Origin: Symbiodinium natans
Lineage: Eukaryota; Sar; Dinophyceae; Suessiales; Symbiodiniaceae
Assembly (NCBI GenBank): GCA_905221605.1
Contig: CAJNDS010001946.1
Coordinates: 560,736 to 624,735, forward strand
DNA length: 64,000 nt
Reading direction: 5' to 3'
Below, in pieces: positions 33,473 through 42,995 of this stretch (position 1 is its first letter; each line of letters begins with the position of its first letter). A program made the translations under genes and the position numbers. Below the pieces are notes generated by a model, which worked only from the letters and a program-made list of their open reading frames with translations, was not told the origin of the DNA and ran no database searches.

Positions 33473-34240
33473 GGAACCAAGAACCAAGAACCAAGATTCC
33501 CAGAAAAGTCTTTGGACGAGTCTTATTTCCCAGTGGATGGGGGCATGTTAATTAAAACGGGGCTTAATTAAAACGCATGGAACCAAGAACCAAGAACCAA
33601 GATTCCCAGAAAAGTCTTGGGATGAGTCTTGGTTCCTTGGGGAGGGGGGCGTTTTAATTAAAACGGACCCCGTTTTAATTAAAACGCCTGGAACCAAGAA
33701 CCAAGAACCAAGATTCCCAGAAAAGTCTTGGGATGAATCTTGGTTCCTTGGGGGTGGGGGCATTTTAATTAAAACGGGCCCCGGTTTAATTAAAACGCCT
33801 GGAACCAAGAACCAAGAACCAAGATTCCCAGAAAAGTCTTGGGACGAATCTTGGTTCCCAGGACCTGGGTCCGTCAGGTTGAGGAGCCAGGCAATTCACA
33901 CGGCCCTCTACCTCGGGAACCAAGATTCGTCCCAAGACTTTTCTGGGAATCTTGGTTCTTGGTTCTTGGTTCCAGGCGTTTTAATTAAACCGGGGCCCGT
34001 TTTAATTAAAATGCCCCCACCCCCAAGGAACCAAGATTCATCCCAAGACTTTTCCGGAAATCTTGGTTCTTGGTTCTTGGTTCCAGGCGTTTTAATTAAC
34101 ACGGGGCCCGTTTTAATTAAAACGCCCCCATCCCCAAGGAACCAAGATTCGTCCCAAGACTTTTCCGGAAATCTTGGTTCTTGGTTCTTGGTTCCAGGCG
34201 TTTTAATTAAAACGGGGTCCGTTTTAATTAAAACGCCCCC
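33473..34240. repeat. Large fold-back array of 111-bp units
   Basis: Four direct units start at 33473, 33579, 33690 and 33801. After a 60-bp centre, three units follow in opposite orientation (about 33916-34240). Each unit contains a triple GGAACCAAGAACCAAG-type block, GATTCCCAGAAAAGTCTTGG, and two palindromes GTTTTAATTAAAAC. The arms can pair over more than 300 bp. ORFs through the array only encode the repeat. Confidence 0.9.
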
Positions 34241-34698
34241 GAAAAAAAGTGGATTTTTTAACTGGTCTCTGATACTCAAACAACCAAATATCGAGCTTTA
34301 TGTCTTTAAGGGTGGGTTCTGGGGGGGGGGGGTACCATATATATATATGTGTGTGTGTATATATATATGCATGTGTACACGTATTATGTGTGTGTGTATA
34401 TATGTACAATAAATACACGTATTCATATAAGCATGAACATGACATGAGGATACATAATCTTCACAAGGCCCGCTTTGGCTGCAGCCGCTCTGGCCGCCGG
34501 CAGCGCGCCGGCACGGGTCCATGCGGGTTCTGTGGATGGTTGCCTTTGGCCGTTTATTCCCCAGTATTTCCATGTATTTCCATGCCACACTGTCGGCAAC
34601 CAGCGACATCAGCGACTGTCTGAGGGTGGATAATCCAAATTGACGCTTCCTGTACATCCTTCAGTGGTCTTTGTCTTTCCCCGTGGACCCTTTTGCAG

Positions 34699-34777
34699 CT
34701 GTGAGGCCCTCGGTCCGAAAGCAGGAATTGAGCGCCGGCAAGTGGAGGCGAGCCCTATGAAACAAAACGTGCCATGA
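34699..34777 (+). CDS. Short C-terminal exon, unknown
   Basis: After TTTTGCAG, 25 codons read CEALGPKAGIERRQVEASPM, then KQNVP, to TGA 34775-34777. The good acceptor and charged helix support it. Length is too small for identification. Confidence 0.35.
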
Positions 34778-34842
34778 CATGGCACGGTTATCTGCAGCGG
34801 GGCTTGTTCGTTCCTTTTCGCAAGACCTGAGGGCCATGCTGA

Positions 34843-35119
34843 GTGTGCGCAGGTCCAGCTCGCACTGACAAGCTTGCAAGGGATGGTGGGGCTGTCCCTT
34901 TGCGAGAGAAGGATTTGGCAAAGGTCCAGTCCTTGTTCAGGTTCGAGTTCAGAAAGCACTCAAGACTCAGGCATCGAAACTTTTGCAAAGCGCCCAAGAA
35001 ACCGCCGAAACCTCAAAGCCCCAGAGAACCCCGAGAGTCCGGAGGCAGCCTTCGGGTCGAAGGTGGTCGCAGCCTTTGCAGTCTGTGCTCGGGTCACAAG
35101 TTCACACGATGCAGCGGCG
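34843..35119 (+). CDS. Candidate exon with basic Pro-rich region and CCHC-like knuckle
   Basis: The ORF reads LREKDLAKVQSLFRFEFRKH, then KAPKKPPKPQSPREPRESGG, then SLCSLCSGHKFTRCSG. The last part resembles a zinc knuckle but has C-x2-C-x2-H-x4-C spacing instead of C-x2-C-x4-H-x4-C, so it may not bind zinc. It could be a gag- or transposase-derived fragment. Confidence 0.3.
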
Positions 35120-36364
35120 TAACAGTAAAGTTGGTTTTGCTTTGCTGCGGTTTTGTTTATTGCGTTGCTGCGATGAAGAGGGTTGCTGTTGTTGCGCGGA
35201 CAAGCCTATCGAACATCACCCGCAGACAGTAGCAGCTTCCAGGAAAAAGTGTGCATCCAGCAAAAAATGACACAAAGTCCAGGGTTGAACATTGTTGCAG
35301 CTCTTGCTGCTAGTTTTGCTTCGGCTGCTGCAGTTCCCACCTTGTGCTCCACCCTTCAAGTGTGCAGCGTCGCAGAGGGGATGCATTGATTTGCTTAGGG
35401 TGTTTGGGTGGCAAGTAGGCATACGTTCGGTAGGACAGTTTTTGTCACAGGGATATGCTCACGAGGCCTCCTTGCTGGTGGAGCTCCAACAGCTCGCTCG
35501 ACCCTGAGAGAGTTAAAGCAGGACACCCAAGGTTCCACTGGCATGGCCCTCTCTGGCATTGCCAACACGAACATCCTATTCTTGAGGAGCAGAAGTAAAA
35601 AAGAACTCCACAATTTGCAAGCAGGGTTGCTTTCAGCAGCGGGACACTGTATCAGAAACATTCATCAGAACGTATTTGAGGCGGCAGGCCACAAGCAAAC
35701 AGTACAGCAGCCGACAAACAAAGCTATGCCATTGCTCTGCACTGTAAGTCCCCATTGCCAGTTGGTTCGACCATATCGAAAGCACACGCCAAATCGCAAG
35801 ATCATGCATCAAAAGCCGGCAGAAACAAGAGGAGAGGTTAAACAACGTAGGCGTGGGATTCATGCAGGGTTTCCTGATGCGTTGGTCTCGATGGCTACGC
35901 GAAAGAAGTATCGGTGCAGGAAGAAAAAGGCAACCCAGTAGTGACAACATGCTAGCAATACTTACGTAGCCCTTCACGTCTTCAGCATGGTGATATGAGC
36001 AATGACCGCTGCCGGTACAAAGCCCAACCTGCAACCCAAACCGGAACCGACAACAGGCCGCGATCGCCCGTACCTTCGAGGCCACCATCGGTAGTTGGTC
36101 GGCTCCACATGACTGATAAAATGAAGTGCTACATGTCAATTGCCGACTGCATGGAGCAGCTGGGATGGTGGAGTTTTGTACGTATGTGCGATAGCTAAGG
36201 TGCTCTGTGAGTTTGAAGGAGGGTTGCAACCGGATAGACAAAATCTGACGAAGAGCGAGGGGCGAACAGTCAACAGGAGCATAAGGGGCCTGCCCTTGGA
36301 ACAGGCGTCAGCCGCATCAGCTCAAAGAAGGTTGAGAGCGTTCGTTGGCACTGTTCGGGCAATG
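35120..36364. other. No firm gene
   Basis: A plus ORF at 35408-35941 and a minus ORF at 35633-36241 overlap; neither has domain features. The minus-strand stretch 36270-36400 reads QCQRTLSTFFELMRLTPVPR and may be an exon. Confidence 0.25.
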
Positions 36365-36640
36365 TAATGTTATGAAATGAAATGAAATGAAATGCAATGT
36401 AAGAGAGAATTTTGTCCACGACGAGGGCCCGCTCGTGACCTCGCCGAAGGGGAAGAGAAGACAAGGAACAGGCTGTCAGGAAAAATGCTTGCATGTAATG
36501 TTATGTAATGCTATGTAATGTTATGTAATGTTATGCAATGTTATGCAATGTTATGCAATGTTATGTGATGTTATGTAATGCTATGTAATGTCATGTAATG
36601 TCACGTAATGTGTAAGGTTATGTAATGTTATGTCATGTTA
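36365..36640. repeat. ATGTTATGTA decamer and GAAAT pentamer repeats
   Basis: (GAAAT)n near 36374-36396. A run of about 15 ATGTTATGTA-type decamers lies at 36494-36645, interrupted by 80 bp of unique DNA at 36410-36493. Confidence 0.9.
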
Positions 36641-36706
36641 AGTCATGGTCTTCAGCTTTCCGCCCTTCAAAGTGAGGTATGCACGGTTCTGTGATGTTCT
36701 GTGCAG

Positions 36707-36796
36707 GCGGAGGTCCAGGCATCGGGTGCACTGTCGCCTGGCCAGGCGATGTCTGGGGATTTGGGTGGTGAGGTTGGCCAGCGGCAGCTCGCTTGA
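36707..36796 (+). CDS. C-terminal exon, unknown
   Basis: After CTGTGCAG, 29 codons read AEVQASGALSPGQAMSGDLG, then GEVGQRQLA, to TGA 36794-36796. Strong acceptor, low-complexity Gly/Gln-rich end. Confidence 0.4.
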   Translation, partial: AEVQASGALSPGQAMSGDLGGEVGQRQLA

Positions 36797-37055
36797 ATGA
36801 CAAGCTGCACATTTCAAAGTCAGCTCAACGACTTCAGAAGTCAGCAGACTTATCAATTTATCGATGGAAGGGTTGGTTCGGCCACGACAGCCGAGCCACT
36901 CGCACTCATTGCATTTCAGAATTCAGAATGTCTAGTTCCTGTTTAATTCCTCTTTCTCAGACCATCAGCACGTTCTACAGTCCATGTCTGTCCAGGCAGA
37001 TTTGGCGCAGACTCTCTTGACTGCACAGAGGACAGCTGGGGACAGTTAGGGACAG

Positions 37056-37131
37056 TTATCCCTTGTATCCACATCCACAGAGGCAGTCGAGGAAAGATGC
37101 TGGGTCCGCAACGATGTGTTGAACAGCAGTG
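37056..37131 (-). CDS. Minus-strand exon candidate beside the retroelement
   Basis: On the minus strand, CTGACAG at 37132-37138 precedes the frame TAVQHIVADPASFLDCLCGC, which stops at TAA 37056-37058. A second frame (SSVQSRESAPNLPGQTWTVE) stays open to 36943. Paired with the minus-strand exon at 43529-43721 across the element, this suggests a host gene split by the insertion. Confidence 0.3.
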
Positions 37132-37150
37132 CTGTCAGCAACATTCATGA

Positions 37151-37266
37151 ATGCTTGTGCTGTCAGGCTAGGGCAGGCATGGTGCAGCACACATAAACAG
37201 GCGCGACATCAGGCACCGACGATCTTGGCTCAGGCCAAGGGAGTCGTGCCAGCAGAACTCTTTTCT
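37151..37266 (+). repeat. Terminal repeat A1
   Basis: 116 bp identical by eye to A2 (43136-43251). It contains a hairpin at 37212-37250 (GGCAC-CGAC-GAT-CTTGGC, loop TCAG, GCCAAG-GGA-GTCG-TGCC) with one bulge. It precedes the YR ORF by 31 bp, so it probably holds promoter or leader functions. Confidence 0.92.
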
Positions 37267-37297
37267 TAGAAAAGAGAAAGGCCATGAGCCTTCAGCC

Positions 37298-39236
37298 ATG
37301 GATGCCATCAAGGAGTGGCTGACGAAGCATGGCTATTCGGATTTGCTGGATTGGGCTTCGCATGAAGGCCTGGAAACGGTGGATGATTTAGCCTTCTTCT
37401 TTACTGACACGCATGTGCCGACATCAGAGCCGCTCAAGGCTGCTTGGGTACAGGCAAGAGAGTGCAGATCAGATGGTTATGTCATTGCAAAAGACTTGCT
37501 GCAAGTCGGTCACATAGCGTGCGGCCCACGGATGCGCAAGCCTCATGTGCGTGCTAAAGCGACGCAAGGTATGCTCAAACCACTCACTGTAAAGGTTGAT
37601 TTCATTCAGCGCCAGTTGCAAGTAAACCGAGCCATTCAGTTGTCAATGTCCTGGGCGCCAGCATTTGGTGTCAAAGCTGGAGTGGTCGATGAAGCCATGT
37701 TGCAGCGACGTGTCAAGTCATTGTCTGCGCGTCTATTGGGATTTGAGCCGCGTACGGTGAAAGCTGCGCTAGCTGAGTGGCAACGATTGTGGAGCCATGT
37801 CCGCAGTCAAAATCCGCCCAGCGCAGCTCTTCAGTTCGGGGCTGGCGTCCCGGCAGTTCTTGTAGAAGATTACATCAACATCTCCTCCGAAGGAAAAGGG
37901 ACATCTGTGCCGAAGGCATGCTACGATCGCTTGGCCTGGCTTGCCCGACACTTGCAAGCGCCTCTTGATATGGAAGCAGTTCCTGTGCCCCGCACTGTGC
38001 ACCAGGCGGAGCTGCGCGATTCTGGGGAGCGAGGGCAGGCTGTGCCGCTGGAGCCTTTTATGGTGGGTTTCCTCTGCAGCCGTGCGCAAGAGGCCAGAAC
38101 TCAGCAACTGGCATCAGCGTGCGTCTTGTCTGTGATGGTGGTCTTGGCGTTCATGCCGCTGCGATATCGACATGCTTTGCGCATGGTGCCGGTCAGTAGG
38201 GCTCCAAAGTGGGTCTGTTTCTGGGTTTTTCGTGGTAAAGGCAGAATCAATGGCATCAGGAAAGGATTCAGTTGGTTCGTGCCGAGATTGCCGGTGCTGG
38301 AAGAGTCATTGCGCTGCATCTGGGATGGATGGCACAGCACGCAAGCTTTGCCTTGCTACCAGGCAAGCCCGCCTGTTTTCATTTGCCACATTGATGGTCG
38401 CGCTGTGTCCCTGTCTCAGTTCAATGACATGGCGCAGCGACAGCTGGCAGATGTCTTGTGCGCGGATTCGCCGCCCGTGTCTTCGTACTCCTTCCGACGC
38501 TGCGCTCCCACAGCGCTAGATTGCCGCGGTGCCCCATGGCCTGAGCGCTTTGATGTGGGAGGGTGGCAGATGGACGAGGCGGCAATTCGCGATCGCAGGG
38601 CAACCAGAAATTCCATGCCTTTCCGCTATAGTGGCCAGCGCGAGGGGAACGAAGTGCAGAGCAAGGCGCTTCACGCTTTGACGTTCGCTGCTTCTTTGGA
38701 GGCGAACGTGTCGTCCTGGCAGGATTTTCGGGCTTGGTGGACACGTCAGCCAGCGGCCACGGTGCAGTCCTGGCAAGAGGAGGCAGCAACCTACGCGGAC
38801 TTCTCTGCGAAGGCGGAGTTTGCAGCGCGGGCCCCAGGTCACCTGAAACACATGGAAAATCGAAGGTATGTGCCTCGCCAGCCTTCTTTGCAGCCATCGC
38901 GACCATGTGGGAAGCGTGTTTGATCCTCAGAGTTGGGTGTCAGCGGGCCGACGCGGCGCTCTCATGCATCTGTGCCGCGCGGATGCTGTGGGCCCTGTAT
39001 GCTCATGGCGTCAGAAGCTGAAGAACGGCGTCTTCAAAGGAAAAGCTTTGAGGTTTGACTCCTTGTCTGAGGCGGTCAGTGCAGATCGTCCTTTTTGTAC
39101 AGCTTGCGTTTTCTTGTTGCCAGAGCATCTAAAGAGCCAGGTGGTTTCAGCGCAAGAAATCAAGAAGCGTACTGAAGCGCGTGCTTGTTACCCATCCATG
39201 TCTGCGTCGCGCAAAGAGCGCCAGCGGTGTTTTTAG
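37298..39236 (+). CDS. Tyrosine recombinase of the retroelement (ORF1)
   Basis: ATG 37298; the main frame gives 541 residues to TGA 38923. Residues 1-50 form a helical module also found in the Gag ORF. Residues 270-445 show the YR fold: the first Arg in FMPLRYRHALRM (R289), a FRGKGR beta-hairpin Lys, the box II YSFRRCAPTALD (Y397 at the usual His, R400), GGW (W423) and a candidate nucleophile Y444 in MPFRYSG. The W-Y spacing of 21 is longer than usual. Near the end, removing a 28-nt GTATGT...TTTGCAG segment (38866-38893) would switch to a frame running to 39236 with ALMHLCRADAVGPVC and DRPFCTAC, a possible zinc-binding tail. YR elements normally encode this protein last; here it is first. Confidence 0.75.
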
Positions 39237-39325
39237 CCTTGAAGTTGCCGCAGTCAGGACTCCTTTTTTCTTGTAGCTTCGTAGTGGCCTTGTTCTTTGA
39301 GCAGCGCTCGCTCTCAGCCAGTAGC

Positions 39326-40516
39326 ATGGCTCTGACAGTGGCAGACCTGCAACCCCCAGCACAGCCTGCGGATGACCCTTCCGAGCTCTTCAAGGAGCTG
39401 TGCCTCAAGTTCAATGTCAATGAAAAAGTCGGCGCCTTCTTAGTCAATGAGGGATGCCGTAGCCTTGAAGACTTTGCCAAGTTCGTCACGAATGACGATG
39501 AGGTTAGGGTCCATGTGATTGACAAAGTGCAGGATTTGTCGAACAAGGGCGTGCAAACGGCTAGAGTTCGCAAAGCCTGGGCGGCAGTAGTCGAAGCTGT
39601 CCAGAAAGCAGCTGACCAGAAGCGCAAAGGTCTCGAAACCCCTGAGCTGGAAGCTTTGTTGGGCACAGAAGAGCTTGAGTCTCTTCACGTTGCCTTTTGG
39701 GGGCGCTATCGGATGAGGTATCCGGCAGCTCGCACGCCGTCAGATTTGCTGGTGTCAAATCTCAATCGCCTTTTCAAAAGCAGACTCCTCACCATTCACA
39801 AAGTCCTCAAAGTCAAATCGTTGGCAGCACAGCTCAGCGGTGAAAAGAAGCGCACCAAGGTCACGGAGGGTGTGCACATTGTCCATGCTGAAACGGTAGA
39901 GGACCATGTCGAAGAAAATGTAGCCAATTTTTTGATCCAGCTGGAGATGCTGATGGTGGCTTTCGCTAAAGCAGGCACGTTTGCGCCGCCTGATGTCCCG
40001 ACTTCTCCTGAAGATGTGCATTCTGACCCATGCAGCTATGTTTTTTGCCCGCTGGATGTTTGCATGGCGCATTTTCATAGGGTGCAGAAGTATGTCATGT
40101 CAATGCCCGTGAGCCGCTTGCCAGAAATCGTGACCAAAGAAGAGGAGGACAGGGCTCTCTGGTGTGAGCGGTTTCGGGGCAGCAAGCGCACGATCGGCGC
40201 CGTCATTCGAGAAGTCTACACTGAGAGGCAAGCAGTGTGGAGTTTGCCAAGCTCAGCTGACGTGCCACCTCCGCCTGCTGCGGAGCTTGAAAGCACCAGG
40301 AAGTCCAAGACTGTTTACTATGCTACTGCGCTGAAGGATGGCAAAGCCATCTGCCAGGATTGGAACCGTGGCCAGTGTGTCAAGTCGGGCCCTTGCCCCA
40401 AGAAGCAGCTGCACGTGTGCAATGTGCAGGTAGGTTCCCGGCAAGCGCGAGTCTGTGGCATGAGCAACCACCGTGGCATCAACTGCAAGCAGGCGGAAAG
40501 GGCCCGCAAGGCCTGA
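39326..40516 (+). CDS. Gag-like protein of the retroelement (ORF2)
   Basis: ATG 39326, 396 residues, TGA 40514-40516. An N-terminal helical module (EGCRSLEDFAKFVTN ... RVRKAWAAVVEA) is similar to the ORF1 start. The middle is long-helical, as in capsid proteins. The C-terminus has a Cys/His cluster: C343, C351, C357, H363, C365, then VCGMSNHRGINC, resembling zinc-finger and knuckle modules that bind RNA. Its stop is the only break between it and the RT frame, so a Gag-RT readthrough product is possible. Confidence 0.75.
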   Translation: MALTVADLQPPAQPADDPSELFKELCLKFNVNEKVGAFLVNEGCRSLEDFAKFVTNDDEVRVHVIDKVQDLSNKGVQTARVRKAWAAVVEAVQKAADQKRKGLETPELEALLGTEELESLHVAFWGRYRMRYPAARTPSDLLVSNLNRLFKSRLLTIHKVLKVKSLAAQLSGEKKRTKVTEGVHIVHAETVEDHVEENVANFLIQLEMLMVAFAKAGTFAPPDVPTSPEDVHSDPCSYVFCPLDVCMAHFHRVQKYVMSMPVSRLPEIVTKEEEDRALWCERFRGSKRTIGAVIREVYTERQAVWSLPSSADVPPPPAAELESTRKSKTVYYATALKDGKAICQDWNRGQCVKSGPCPKKQLHVCNVQVGSRQARVCGMSNHRGINCKQAERARKA

Positions 40517-42916
40517 TGGTGCCCAGGCGAGGGCGGGCCAGAGACTTCGCTTGGGGCCAGTCTGCAGTCTGGCAGTTGTGCCGCCGCGTTGCCACCAGCA
40601 GTCCAGCTGGAGTTTTGCCAGGAAGCCATTGTCAGTGGTTTCCGCTTCATGTTTCCGAGAGAAGCGCTGCATGGCTTTGCATTGCCCATGCTGCAAGATT
40701 TGTTCAACCATCCGTTTTTCACGTTGTTTCACCAATGGACTGCCGATCATCGAGTGGATGTCAACACAAGTCACCTAACAGCAACTGCCAAGGTTCAGCC
40801 AAGCTTGGGATTGCAGACAACAGTCCTGGCCCAAAAAGGTGCGTTGCCCAGCAAAGTTCTTCCTCACCAAAGCAAGGAAGCCCTATTCCGAGCATGCTGT
40901 AAAGCATCCCATGAGGAGAGGTTGCCGTTTGATGATTTGGCATGCTCTGCAGATTTTTCTTTTGCGGCGTGGTGTGCCATTCATTGCTTGCCGGTTTTGC
41001 GAGACCACCGCAAGTTAGGCCGCGACCTGCTGCAGGAATTGTCGCGCCGCTGCCAGCCCCTATCCCGCCATTTGCGAAAATTTTTGCATCCGTCAATCAA
41101 CAGTGTGGCAGGGCACATCCGTGTTGGGCTTATTGCTGCCTTGATAATCCTCATGAAGTGGCCGGACAGGACTCTGCCTCTGGGATTTTTGCAAGGCTTT
41201 GCGTTGATTGGTCAGCTTGAGACGGTCAGCGTCTGGACAGCAGTTGATGAGGTTCCCGACATCGATGAGGCCACCTTGTGTGGCACAGGCCCAGCCGTGT
41301 TGCAGCAGTACGGCCGGAGACATTTTGACCAGGATGAGCTGCAATTCCTTTGGGCCAGTTGCCAGAAGGAAGTGGCCAATGGCAAAGCGGGCGCGCCTGT
41401 AACCGTGGAGTCGCTGGATGTGGAATATGGCAAAGACTCTTGGTCTGTAGTGCCTGCCTTTGTGCATACTCAGCCGGACGGGAAGCGCAGACGCATCGAT
41501 GATGCTAAAGCTGGCATGCAAAATCTTGCCACGGCTTTTTCGGAACGTTTCAGTATGGTCTCTGCCATGATGCCTGCCGTGGCTGCTCGAGCGCTTGGAG
41601 CGTGGGCAGCGCGTGAAGGAGCAGTGACCATGTTGCAGAGCACCCGCCTTTTCACAGCTGCAGAAGATCTGCCGGAGGCGTACCGCGTTTTGCCAGTTCA
41701 TCCTCGGCATCTCAGACACAACAACGTGGCTGTGCAACATCCCCAAACAAAAGAGGTTCATGTCTTTCCATGTTGGGCCTTGTTGTTTGGATTTGCCGCC
41801 AGCGTTTTTCAGTTTGAGAGATTTTCCTTTTTCTTGGAGGCGGCTGGGAGGCGAGTCCTGCATCTCATGGTGAGCCTCTACGTGGACGACAGCCATTTAG
41901 ATGATTTGGAGTGTGCAGGAGGGCATGGGCAAGCTCTGTGGAAAGAGTTGGCCACTGAGTGCGGCCAGTCCTTTAAAGAAGCCAAGGCTCAAGACCTCGC
42001 GCTGCAAAACGATTTTTTGGGTATTTCTCATGACACCAGCGCTGCCTTCAGTTCATGGACTGTCTCCTTTCATGCCAAGCAGAGCCTTGTGGACAAAGCT
42101 GTTGGGTTGATTCGCGCAAGGATGGCTGCAGGCCGCACGACCCCTGCGCAGGCCTCCAAGATTCGAGGCGTTTGCGGCTTCATTGCCCTCGCGCAGTGGG
42201 GGCGTGTTGGTCGTGCTCCATTTGGCCCCTTGCGCCGCAGGCAGTACAGTGACAAGCATCCGTGGGACAATTCGCGGGAGCTGTGCAGGGCGTATAATTT
42301 GCTCCTGATGCTTTTGGAGTTCCATGTGCCTAGAACAGTCAAAGTAACAGCCAGTGCGCTTGGTTTCCTGGTTGTGGCCTCGGATGCGCAAGCTGATTCA
42401 AACCCTTCGGGCGGTGTGCTGATTTACGACCCTGTGACAGGTCACAAAGTGGGGGGGCACTTGCAATTTCAGCAGCAACTTCTGGAAGCTTGGGGGTATT
42501 CTCCTGCAGCGTTGCGGGCTGGAGCAAATCCCATAGCTTTGTGTGAGTGCTGCATGTTGCCAATTACCCTCATGAATTTTCGGAATATCTTCGCAGGAAG
42601 AGACGTTTTATGGCTGTGCGACAACACGACTGCACTCTATTCCATTGTCAAGGGCACAGCTAGGGGTCCGCAGCTGGATTGCATCGTTGCGGTGTTTCAT
42701 TTTCTCTTGTATTTCCTCAACGTCCGATGCTGGCTCGAGTGGGTGGGCAGTAACAGCAATTATTCGGATGGAATCAGCAGAGAATTGGACAAGGATCCTT
42801 TCAGCACAGCTCATGGCTTCGAGCTTCGGCCGATGTGGTGCCCGCAATCCTTGTGGTTCCAACCCTTGCGGGTGATGTGGAAACGTTGTCAGCAGTTTGA
42901 AGTTAGTCACGTCTGA
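40517..42916 (+). CDS. Reverse transcriptase - RNase H of the retroelement (ORF3)
   Basis: Same frame as Gag, open from the Gag TGA to TGA 42914-42916. There is no ATG near the start; numbering below begins at TTG 40589 (775 residues). RT motifs are: KRRRIDDAK (finger), EDLPEAYRVLPV with D360 (A), ALLFGFAASVFQ (B), YVDD at 431-434 (C), FLGIS at 476-480 (D/E). RNase H acidic residues are D599 (SDAQAD), E653 (CECC), D678 (WLCDN) and D727 (YSDG). There is no DAM methyltransferase domain as in DIRS1. Large minus-strand ORFs here are shadows. Translation probably depends on readthrough or re-initiation. Confidence 0.85.
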   Translation, partial: WCPGEGGPETSLGASLQSGSCAAALPPAVQLEFCQEAIVSGFRFMFPREALHGFALPMLQDLFNHPFFTLFHQWTADHRVDVNTSHLTATAKVQPSLGLQTTVLAQKGALPSKVLPHQSKEALFRACCKASHEERLPFDDLACSADFSFAAWCAIHCLPVLRDHRKLGRDLLQELSRRCQPLSRHLRKFLHPSINSVAGHIRVGLIAALIILMKWPDRTLPLGFLQGFALIGQLETVSVWTAVDEVPDIDEATLCGTGPAVLQQYGRRHFDQDELQFLWASCQKEVANGKAGAPVTVESLDVEYGKDSWSVVPAFVHTQPDGKRRRIDDAKAGMQNLATAFSERFSMVSAMMPAVAARALGAWAAREGAVTMLQSTRLFTAAEDLPEAYRVLPVHPRHLRHNNVAVQHPQTKEVHVFPCWALLFGFAASVFQFERFSFFLEAAGRRVLHLMVSLYVDDSHLDDLECAGGHGQALWKELATECGQSFKEAKAQDLALQNDFLGISHDTSAAFSSWTVSFHAKQSLVDKAVGLIRARMAAGRTTPAQASKIRGVCGFIALAQWGRVGRAPFGPLRRRQYSDKHPWDNSRELCRAYNLLLMLLEFHVPRTVKVTASALGFLVVASDAQADSNPSGGVLIYDPVTGHKVGGHLQFQQQLLEAWGYSPAALRAGANPIALCECCMLPITLMNFRNIFAGRDVLWLCDNTTALYSIVKGTARGPQLDCIVAVFHFLLYFLNVRCWLEWVGSNSNYSDGISRELDKDPFSTAHGFELRPMWCPQSLWFQPLRVMWKRCQQFEVSHV

Positions 42917-42995
42917 GGAGCATGCGGCACCAGCCGAACCGTGTGGACAGTCGAGCATCGTTGGCAGAAAAGTGTGAATACATCGGAGCAGCGTT

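Noticed and set aside
33500-34412. ORFs of 80-177 aa with repeated PGTKNQEPRFPEKS or DFSGNLGSWFLVPG peptides
   Set aside because: They are translations of the fold-back repeat on both strands; no independent coding evidence.
36494-36645. CRISPR-like array
   Set aside because: Decamer tandem repeat without spacers; the other arrays (31.6 kb, 52.6 kb) are also contiguous satellites.
37220-37242. Dinoflagellate spliced-leader gene (TTGGCTCAGGCCAAGG resembles TTTTGGCTCAAG)
   Set aside because: Only the core GGCTCA matches; it is part of the A-repeat hairpin and no full 22-nt leader is present in the window.
41093-41896. 267-aa minus-strand ORF
   Set aside because: Shadow of the RT ORF; no motif, and the plus strand carries YVDD and RNase H residues.
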